DNA of 64,000 nucleotides from Phymatolithon calcareum. Lineage: Eukaryota; Rhodophyta; Florideophyceae; Hapalidiales. Shown in pieces: positions 39,326-48,381 of this stretch. Position 1 is the stretch's first letter. The number at the start of each line of letters is the position of its first letter. The notes beneath the pieces were generated by a model. That model was not told where the DNA came from. It ran no database searches and saw only the letters and a list, made by a program, of their open reading frames with translations. Position numbers and translations under genes: made by a program. Location of the stretch: positions 620,001-684,000 of the forward strand of contig OZ345353.1 in assembly GCA_977006965.1 (NCBI GenBank). Reading direction: 5' to 3'.

Positions 39326-41787
39326 GGAGTTCCAATTGGGCAGTTCCCCCGGCGTGGTCTCGCTCTGCTTTCTTCATGCGTTGCTCCGCAACCAGCTTAG
39401 GATGAGGGACTGTTCAATTGGGACTCCCTGTGAGGGGTACTACGGAATGCTAGAAGGCAATCTGCGTCAATTCATCGCGCACCGTGTTACTGTACTTCAT
39501 TTTCCGCAGAAGTGGATTATACGGAGAAAGAACAGAGCAGGAAAGCAAACGCGAACGTTAAGAAGACAATTGACAAATCGACTGTACGAGCCGCGTCAGG
39601 ACAGGTAGTGATGTTAGAACGTATAACCTCACCGAGGAATCTGACATTTTTATGGGGATTGGAAAGAGGGGCGTGCTATTTTCTCTGGTCAGCGTTCTCT
39701 TTCCGCAATCGGAACTCAGAGAATGTCTTCATACAGAAGGATGAGACGGCGATAGGTCATTAAAATGCCTCCTTTGAAGTTAATAGAGATAGAGTCACAG
39801 CAATCAGTGCATGTACATGTTCATCAGAGTAGGCGCAACACTGAGGACGGGGGATGTAAGCTAAATTCTGGCGCAATATAGTGAGTGCAAGCTTAGGAAC
39901 CAGTGTTCATGAAATGTTCGGTCAGTTGCTCTACGCCGTATTTATGATGGCAAAACAGGGACATGGATGACGCGTCTTCGAAAGTTTTGGATACGGCTAC
40001 GCAAACTTCAATAGCGTTAAGAAGCTATGACATCTCATATCTATAAACACGTATGCACGTTCTAACGGCTTTTTGTACCCTCATGTTAGTAGGTCTGACC
40101 GATGTCGGCCAAGGTCAATTTAGAAATGGATCAACTGTTCTGTTTATAAATTACTCGTGCGAGGCGCCAGCTTGCCGAACTAATTTCTCTGCCAGAGCTA
40201 CAGGCCTCGCTCCAGGAGTCCTGTGCTCAGCCGATTTGAAATCATGGATCCGAATTGAAATTCCCACCTTCTTTAGGTATCAGAACCGCGGGAGAATTCA
40301 AATTTCCACTGAGATGTGTCTAATTGTTTGAAAAAACATCTGATCCAGTGTTGCTTGTGGGGTACAACAATTGATGTAGCAAGAGCGCGGTGCACGAAGC
40401 TGATGTGGAGAAAAGACGAAGGCGTCTCATGACTGACGCTCGCGGAGAGGCTGTCGTCAGATGGAGGAAAACTAGAGGCGGAATAAGTCTAAACGTTAAA
40501 CAGCTTGCAATGACAAGAACCTACAACCTGCTCAACGGAAACCAGTATCGACATCAGATGAACACTTGGATTCAATAAAATTGCCGCCTTTTTGGACGGT
40601 GATGTCGCTGATCGGCGACAAAACGGGCAAAATGACGTCATGAGCTGAACACAACCACGTCTGTCCCGCAAGCCGTTTTTAGTGTATTTTGTGAACATTG
40701 TAAAACGCGGTGCAGATTGAGCGCGATTGATAGGGCTGGCCGTAGGATTGCCAAGATGAGGTAGTGGCGCGTGATATTCGGAGTACCATCCAGTTTATCG
40801 AATGGTCGCGAAGTAGAGGGTGTTTTTGTCCTACTTAGCACACGGCGCGTGCTTGGCCCAACCAATTGTGCTAATTTCTCATCCAGGCACTAATCATACC
40901 TGTATAGAATCTATACTCTTGGATCCGTCAATCCCCAGATATTGCTTGCTCACCGCATGCTCGGCAAAGGCACGGATCCTATGAAAAATTCTGGCTTCAT
41001 TGACAAAACTGAAGATTGATTCTGCTAAAATTTTCTTTAGAAGCTGCATTAGAATCTTTTAACCGTAAATCAAAGTAATCCCCAGTTTCCCCCGAAACTG
41101 CTCTCAATCTGCCGACACTATGTCTTTTCTCCCCCTGTGTGCTGCTTCTCTTCCACTTTCACCGTAATTGTAAGCCTTGGGATAGCACAGGGCGATTCTT
41201 TTCAGCGTCGCCGGTTACAGCAGGAAAGGTGTCGTTACCCGCTGCTGAAACAAAATCATTAAACGAGAGTTCATCTGCGTGTCGGAAATTATTTCACAAT
41301 ATAGCCTTGTAAGTCATCCTCCCCAAAGTGCTACTCTGTATTGGTCTTACCTCGGCCGAGTACACGGAGCACTTGTAAATAAAATTTAATTCGTACTCAG
41401 TTTACCAGATAGAATTGCGATAATCGTACGTTACCCATTCTACCATGCCACCGCGTCAATGATACGTGTTCCTCCCGTTTTGAGTCTTCATTGTTAGATG
41501 ATTACCCCCCAAACTCAGTCACAACATTGCTTAATCAATTATAAACTTCAACGTTCGCTTTGGGGACACCACCCTGATCTCCTCATCTCGCCGCCATCGC
41601 ATAATTATAAAGCCATCCCAAACGGCCGCGGCCCCACTTGATTCCCATCGACTTGAAAATGACCCATTTGCATTAGTGTCGGCCTTTGTACTCATCGCTT
41701 TTCCGAATTTACCTTCCAAAATTTCCAGACCAAACAGCATTCGCTCATGCGAACAACGGTTGCACTAACACTCATTCCTAAATGTGA
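39326..41787. other. 2.5-kb gap, no gene recognised
   Basis: No reading frame in this stretch shows domain or composition features of a gene. It holds the upstream region of the RWP-RK gene at its right end. Confidence 0.5.
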
Positions 41788-43344
41788 ATGGCCCTCGTCG
41801 CTCTTCCACTTAAGACCCCTTCTCCCGCTCTTCCGATCTCCATGATTCTCACCTTTGATCGCAGGGGCTCATTGTTCCCGTCTCTTGGTCCGTGCACTCA
41901 TCTCACCACTTGCACCAGTAACACCTCCGATCTCGACAGGAACACCGTAAACTCCACAAACGCTCATCTTACCGATTTGCGTTCAGTCCTCGATCAACAC
42001 AGCTCCTGCACCGAAATATCTCCAACAGATCATCGCAAGGATAACATTCGTTCTGTCATGCCTCTACAACGTGCACCATACGATTTTCCTGGCGTCGATG
42101 ATCAATCCAGAGATTTGCATTCCGATCTCTTCCTTCTCGATCAAGCCATGCAACCTCAACATAATCCAGCCTCCATGCCCGTCTCCGATCTCGATGGCAC
42201 TGATGCGCTATTCGGCGAGGCTCTCAATCGTCCGACACCAGCGATCTGCCCTAATCTTTTCGAGGACATGGTGGGACATTCCAAACTGCTCTCTCTCGAA
42301 GGTGCACCCGAAGCTACAATGACAAACCAATATGGCAACCAACGACTGTCACATCAACAAAGTCACAACTCAATGTCCACAAATCCCTCCGTTCTTCCCA
42401 AGAGCAACGAAGCAGGGTCAAGCATGCAAGAATCCAGCGATCTTGAATGTATCTTGCAAGAATTGGGTATAATAAGCTCACAGTCGGACAGGGATAACAA
42501 TTACGCCAAGGAACATTCCATACGTTCCATGCCTACCGACGTTCCGCGTCCTTTCAAAGATCCATTTGGACATGACATACATCCTTCTGGCCATATGGCG
42601 TTTGGAAAACAGAAGAAGCGTCGCCTCTCATCTCTCTCCTCAGAGCCACACGTGCTTATAGGCGATGCAGGAGGTCATTCTCATATGGCCAAGCGTGCAA
42701 AGACCACCATGCACTACAGCAGCGGGATGCATTTCGGCGGTCCATCCAAGTCAATGTATCGTCCGTCCCCAGTGCGCAAGGAGGCACGAAGCTACTCGCT
42801 TCTCTCGGGGGGTGCATCCGGCCGCCTGAGTTCTGTCGGCGGTTCTGTCGGTGGATTCAACGAACGTACGGAATCAGCACGACCACATCCAGATCTGTAC
42901 GAGAATTTGAGCCCGGAATTGCAGGCTCGTGTGGACCACTTGCGCGAGAAGATTGGAAAGATGCCACGACGTAAATTGCGTGAATCTCTTGCAAAGGGTG
43001 TATCGATTGAAGAAGTGGAACCGTTGATGTCAGTGAATAGGGATGATCTAGCGGAAATGCTCGGGTTGGGGGTTACGACATGGAAAATTTTCATTCATCA
43101 CACTTTTGGTATCCCGCGTTGGCCGGCGCGCGTGCTGAAGAGTCAGGAGATGAGGGAGAAGAGCCTTCGCGGTCGATTGCAGGAGGCAGAAGACCGCGGA
43201 AATACACAAGAGGCGGCGGATCTATATAATGAACTGAAGAAGTTACAGGAGAAGCGGAGGAATGGAAGGAATAATATTCGTGCCATGGCGCGAAAATGCC
43301 GGGAGAAGCTTATGAGTGGTATTGGTAAAGGACAAGCAAAGTGA
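41788..43344 (+). CDS. RWP-RK domain transcription factor
   Basis: The protein has 518 residues from ATG 41788; in-frame Met at 19 and 91 are alternatives. Residues 1-370 are Ser/Asn/Gln/His-rich and probably disordered, with a KQKKRRL nuclear-localisation-like motif near 275. The RWP-RK helix-turn-helix lies at about 415-455: VNRDDLAEMLGLGVTTWK followed by HTFGIPRWPARVLKS, keeping the RWP core and the basic KS end. A helical, charged segment (460-505) follows, perhaps for dimerisation. RWP-RK proteins regulate nitrogen response (NIN/NLP) or gamete identity (MID, RKD) in algae and plants. Without the PB1 domain of NLPs this looks like the short, RKD-like class. Confidence 0.85.
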   Translation: MALVALPLKTPSPALPISMILTFDRRGSLFPSLGPCTHLTTCTSNTSDLDRNTVNSTNAHLTDLRSVLDQHSSCTEISPTDHRKDNIRSVMPLQRAPYDFPGVDDQSRDLHSDLFLLDQAMQPQHNPASMPVSDLDGTDALFGEALNRPTPAICPNLFEDMVGHSKLLSLEGAPEATMTNQYGNQRLSHQQSHNSMSTNPSVLPKSNEAGSSMQESSDLECILQELGIISSQSDRDNNYAKEHSIRSMPTDVPRPFKDPFGHDIHPSGHMAFGKQKKRRLSSLSSEPHVLIGDAGGHSHMAKRAKTTMHYSSGMHFGGPSKSMYRPSPVRKEARSYSLLSGGASGRLSSVGGSVGGFNERTESARPHPDLYENLSPELQARVDHLREKIGKMPRRKLRESLAKGVSIEEVEPLMSVNRDDLAEMLGLGVTTWKIFIHHTFGIPRWPARVLKSQEMREKSLRGRLQEAEDRGNTQEAADLYNELKKLQEKRRNGRNNIRAMARKCREKLMSGIGKGQAK

Positions 43345-43888
43345 AAAGGTGATGAGAGAGATGGTGTGGACGGGTTTTCCTCAGCAGTACGAAATTTTGA
43401 AGTTCGATTTAGCAAAGTGTGGAAAATGTACGACAGATTTTGCAGAAGCGCAAAGGATGTGCGCTCCTATCTTCTTCAAAAGTATGCTTAAACAAAGGTT
43501 CCTTATCCAATAGTTGCCTCACCCAGCTGTAGCGTTTTACAGTAGAGCATACGACAATAAGGAAAGTCAATGGGTAGTTTACAATACGACGAGGCTGGGC
43601 AGCTAGAAATTGCACGTCAGTCAATCCAAGTGGTACGTCATAAGGAGACACGACCTATTAGAAAATGCCTCATCGACCTACCGGGACGGCAGCGCTGCAG
43701 GGGTATGGCATGATGGCACGTCGTCGCATGAGCTACATGGAGCTTCCACGTTCGAGAAACCTTCATCAGTCCCAACAGCCACCATTGCAGTGCCGGCCCG
43801 AACGTACGCATATCTCAGCCGTCGCTCTCATCCGCACAGCATCGCCTGTACCACCCTTCGCGCACCTTCGCCACAAACTTGAGTTACG
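43345..43888. other. Gap with possible upstream coding segment
   Basis: A 129-codon frame (43665-44051) starting MPHRPTGTAALQGYG overlaps the next gene in another frame. Its first ~45 residues look protein-like, so it may be an upstream frame, or a first exon of the following gene if an intron lies around 43720-43890. I could not place convincing splice sites. Confidence 0.3.
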
Positions 43889-44983
43889 ATGCCTAAACAG
43901 AGTGCCGCGTACCGCATGCACCCATCTCCGCAGCCGAAGCAGTATTCTCCGGTGGCACGTAACACCGTGTCTGCACTTCTCCCCCATGTTCGCGGCTTGC
44001 GTCTCTTCCGCGGTGCTAACCGGGCGCCAACCGCACCGCATCCTCCCGTAGCGCAGAAGGATGCCTCTCGCAACGGGCGCACCTCCATATCGACCCGGCC
44101 CGTACGCGGTGTTGCGCGCGGGCAGACGCGGAAAGAACCTGATTTCGAGGAAGATGGGAACTTATTTCAACGAGAAAGAGCATGCTCCTTTTACGGTGCT
44201 GCTGCCGCCTTGGCTGATGACGCAGAATCTTATGAGTCGGATGATGACAATGGTGTGCCCGACTTTGTGAACGGTGTGTATGTATCACCGTTAATTTCTC
44301 AGGAGCGACTCCGTCGCGATTTCGACGACGATTACGAATATTTCGCCCATCGATCACCTGCAAATGTATCCGCTGCGCATCGTGTGCGGTCTCGCTCCGA
44401 TGTTACGAATGTGTTTTCCGACCGTCTGTCAGGCTCGTCGCCCGAACTTAAATTGGGTCGCTCGCGCACCAGTCATGTTTATGAGCGCCCGACGAGACAT
44501 CTTTCTCATATGCAAGCACCTTCGCGTGAACGTCGCTATCGTGCTAGTGTTGACAGGGGCCGCACGGCTACTGCCCGCCCGGATGCTGTTCAGGCGTCGT
44601 CTCGCGAGCAGCGCTTTCGCAGCAGCATTGAGAAGTTGGGGTTGCCTACGTTTCGCGTTGATTCGAATGCGTCGCGTCATGTGCCGCTTTTCGTTGAGGA
44701 GGCTGGACATAAGCCGCGCACGGCGTTTCTGAATGGTCATCTTCATCGTGTCAGTTTGTGCCGCTCCTCCTTGGATGCTGGCGGTATACCACCTACATGG
44801 CAGGGCGGGTGCATACGCTTTTTTGCACGGCGCTTGCAGGAGTGGGATGCAGGGCTTGGGTTGGGACGGTCGAGGAAGCGAAGACGCATGCATGCGAAGA
44901 AGGAGAGGGGAGAAAAAGCGTCTCGAAATAAGGAAGGCATTCGTCGCGAACGTGGACTTTTTCGCACTGCGTGCGGATTGTAG
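43889..44983 (+). CDS. Uncharacterised basic, disordered protein
   Basis: The protein has 364 residues with no recognised domain. It is rich in Arg, Ser and Ala. An acidic island (DDAESYESDDDNGVPDF) is followed by a repeated motif SRERRYRASVDR / SREQRFRSSIEK about 30 residues apart and a very basic C-terminus (RSRKRRRMHAKKERG). The length of the open frame and the internal repeat favour a real gene, but the N-terminus is uncertain because another frame overlaps it. Nuclear or RNA-binding roles are conceivable from the composition only. Confidence 0.45.
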   Translation: MPKQSAAYRMHPSPQPKQYSPVARNTVSALLPHVRGLRLFRGANRAPTAPHPPVAQKDASRNGRTSISTRPVRGVARGQTRKEPDFEEDGNLFQRERACSFYGAAAALADDAESYESDDDNGVPDFVNGVYVSPLISQERLRRDFDDDYEYFAHRSPANVSAAHRVRSRSDVTNVFSDRLSGSSPELKLGRSRTSHVYERPTRHLSHMQAPSRERRYRASVDRGRTATARPDAVQASSREQRFRSSIEKLGLPTFRVDSNASRHVPLFVEEAGHKPRTAFLNGHLHRVSLCRSSLDAGGIPPTWQGGCIRFFARRLQEWDAGLGLGRSRKRRRMHAKKERGEKASRNKEGIRRERGLFRTACGL

Positions 44984-47390
44984 ATGGACATAATCTATGG
45001 TGAACATAGAAAAAACGCATTTTTCAATGCGGGAAATTGGACGTTGGTAAGGAAACCGATACAGTACGAAGATGGTAGAGCTGCGTGTGATAGCACCAAA
45101 GTGTATCACTCATCTTGGGAGCTCCGTAGTTTGTAGTCCTAACGTAGTTCGAATGCTGAAGATAGGTATGGCAAAGCTGGAAAAAATTAAGAGCTCTTTT
45201 CTTCATCGGGATGTTGTCCTCTACAAAAACCACTGGAGCAAGGCACTGAGCTTGGACTAATTCATACTATAAATGTGGAGAAACTTGGGACGGCACTTTG
45301 CCAGATATGATGGACGGACGAGATTAGTGTGACAGTAGAAGAGAGATGGGCACTGCGCGTAATCCCACCAACGCGTCCTGCAGTCTATGTTTAGACCAGG
45401 CAATGATGTTACAGGTTCCAGTCGCTGCGCTTGCTACTGCACGCGTACTTGCACCGTACGGTAAAAGTGTCTCAGACGATATCAAAAAGTTCAATTCTTG
45501 GTCTCAAGACAATTCAACGACTGCCGTTGCACTCGCGCTCTAACGACACTTGTTAAACGCTTCGAGAACATTGGTAGAAGGAAGCACTGGACCAAAATAC
45601 AGTCACTTTGTAACAGGGAAGGAGTTCGAGCTGTAACACACAGTTATCAGTCCTACGGCATTCTGCTTCGAAAAAGGTGGCAGATATGGACACGTTTGTC
45701 ATGCGGAAATAAGAGCGGGATCATTTCCGACGCGCTGCACACGGACCACTAACGCGCAAGTCTTTGTGCGGTTTCAGTTACAACAACCCTAGTCTCGATC
45801 ATGCCTCAATTAATATCGAGTTTCTAGGCCTCACGAGTTGGGTACTGCTGACTATTCCGCGCGGCACCAGAGCGGGCTGTTGTTTACCAATCATGAAAAA
45901 TTCTAATTCCCTTGAAGTCGCTGTCACCGGCGGTGATCAAGAGTGTAAGACAACCGGCTTCTCCGATCTGAAACAATTCAGCACTGCACGGATCTACAAA
46001 GTGCGTTTTGGAAGCTGGAGTTGATGGACACCTCCACACTATTGTACAGTAATGTTCTTACTCACGATGCTCAACCACTATTGTACCTCTCAAACTTGCC
46101 TGTTCTGCGACACTCGCTCATGTCAATAGTTGTGCAACATGTATCATAGCGCCACATAACGCGTACTTCGCGATTCATCTCAAACTGATGTACCAGAGAG
46201 GCCGTACTCAAGTGGATCTCTTGTCTTCCCGTAGCAAATCCAGAATTACTATCACTTCTGCCAGATTAAAGTGAATTGCTTTTTCTAAAACCTTTCTTGA
46301 ATCGTCCCTGCCATGGACTTTTTAATCACTCAAAAACTAAAACCAGCTAAGTTGTCTATTAGAGAAGTGGTCATATCTCTTGAACTTGGCAGACATTTCC
46401 GCTCTTTCAGAGCTCAATTTAAGCGTAGCAAGTTGATTTTATCTCAACATCAATGGCTTGACGAGAATTCATCCCAGTGTTGAACTAGTCTCTGCCACCC
46501 TGAGAAAATGAGCGAACATGGTGTGGCACCAAATTGGCGCCACACCGTGTTGGCGCCGACAATACCTGTGTCTGCTTATACACACGAAAACCTCAAACGC
46601 GTCAACTCTGCAAGAAGGGTTTTGCTGCCGTTCGCGCTTTTGAACGTCACAATTGCTCGTCGAAGAAACATTCTGTGCTTTAGCTGCCTTGTCGAGCTGA
46701 ATGGACAGCCACTAATGTACCGCGAAATAATATGGAAGCTGTGGATCTGAGGGAGCAAGTGACGCCCCAGGAGGTGAACAAAGAAGCGATGTGCATCCCG
46801 AGTCATTGAGGCTTCCCCTAAAAGACGCGGTGGGTGAGTTCAGGAGAAGAGGAATCTTGGAGTCGACCATTCTGTCATTCCAAGTGATTCCTCTTCAGCT
46901 AGAGGCAATACGGTACATAATGAAGGAACCAACCAACCTCATTGCCATTCGACTCTGCCGGGCAAGCCGAACATTTCTCGCATACGCGTCGAAGACATTA
47001 TTCACCGGGTCATCGAGGACTGCTATCCGTTGGCGGAAGCATTCCCACGTTGTCAAAACAGTGGTGGGTAGTTCCATACGACCCATGATGAAAGCTGTGC
47101 CCATTTCGTGCATATATTCTTTCTAATCTATTGTCCAGTTGTTCTATATATAGAGCAACTTTGTGACCACCGTCCTTTCTGCATGAACGAATGAAAAAGT
47201 GCGGCCAGTAACAACATTTTCGTGACTCATGATAGGTCACATGTTCGACACGCCACTCATACATTTTTTGGAGCACTGGCCCTCACGATTGTCAACAAAG
47301 AATAGCTCCGGCGCTAACCTTCCCTGTGATAAAGCTTGACGATATTGTCGACCGCCTCCCGTTGACTAATTAGCGCAGTGCTAATCCGTT
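44984..47390. other. 2.4-kb gap, no gene recognised
   Basis: Only short scattered frames are present. An imperfect hairpin, GGTGTGGCACCAA / TTGGCGCCACACC, lies near 46521-46547. The promoter of the EIF1AD gene must lie at the right end; I see no TATA box there. Confidence 0.45.
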
Positions 47391-48071
47391 ATGCCGCGCA
47401 AGACGAAACATCGGCGTCACAAACAGCGGGGTAAGGCTTACCAGTAAGCTCTCAGCGGTCGCCATTGAGAGAATTCTTCGCTGAACTAACCCTCACCTCT
47501 GTGTAATTGTTTCTGTCAAGCAGAGGTGCTCTCTGAACAACCCGAATTATCCCATGGGCAGTTGGTCATGAAGGTGGTAGATGTCCGTGGGCAAAACCTG
47601 TACGACCTGCAGGATGAGCACGGCAAAGTCACAGTTTTCGAGCTCCCTAAGAGACTTCGGCACGTTGTTTTCATAAGACCTGGAAGTTTTGTTTTCGCTC
47701 GTCCCGACTCCACTCGTCGTGAAGGCACCGTCCTTGGTGATATCGAGGTTGTCATTCTGGATTGCTACTTGTCGGCATTGCGCCGAAGCGACTTTTGGCC
47801 AGACGCGTTTAAATTGCCCACCCCTGCCATACAGGGGGCAACTGTGGCTGATGCACTAGCAAAGCCACCTTTTGCTGGCCCTTGTAATCTTATGGCGTCT
47901 GCGCATTCTGCTGTGCAATCTAAGGCTTCTTCAAGAGGGAATGTGGAAGTTGTCAACGGCGGGAGTGAGAGTGAGGACATGGATGACCTGTTGGCGATGG
48001 GTGGAAATCCGAACAGAGCGTCTTGGACATACTTTCAAGCATCTTCCTCTGACGAAGAAGAAAAGCGATAA
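47391..48071 (+). CDS. EIF1AD: EIF1AD-like, S1/eIF1A-fold protein (two exons)
   Basis: CDS is join(47391..47430, 47524..48071), 195 residues. Exon 1 is only 40 nt and encodes the basic start MPRKTKHRRHKQR. The 93-nt intron begins GTAAGG, contains the branch-like ACTAAC and ends GTCAAGCAG. Splicing within a Glu codon gives ...KQREVLSEQPELSHGQ, which fits the family's short basic leader followed by EVL. The OB-fold follows (VMKVVDVRGQNLYDLQD, VFIRPGSFVFARP, DFWPDAF). The C-terminus is acidic (SSDEEEKR). EIF1AD is a nuclear eIF1A paralogue. Exon 2 alone has no ATG near its 5' end, which forces the splice model. Confidence 0.85.
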
Positions 48072-48381
48072 AAAAAGTAGGATAGAGAATGTGCGCGCTG
48101 CGGTTTTGCTTACCACAAATTTCTTCGTAAATGTAATTTATGCAATTCTGAATAGTCAGCAAGCAGTTAAGTGCTTCGTTTGCTGGTCTCCACTCGGGCG
48201 GGCTGTGTATCTTCCGCTATAAATATTTTCCGGTCCTAATCTCCTGCCCACACTGCAATCCTTGCCGGGTACATGCCTAAGCGATAGGTCGCGTCGCGGT
48301 CCTGCTCGCACAGATTGCAAATCTCAAAAAAGTAAAATCAAACAAAAATGAGTTGTTTGAAGAATTTCCCCAACATCTAGT
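48072..48381. other. Convergent intergenic region EIF1AD / Mfd
   Basis: This is 310 bp between two 3' ends; nothing else seen. Confidence 0.5.

Noticed and set aside
33858-46575. Similar strings TTGGCGCCAC-CCGT plus CCTGTGTCT at about 33858 and 46535
   Set aside because: The shared part is short and interrupted; I cannot show that it is a repeat family from two partial matches.
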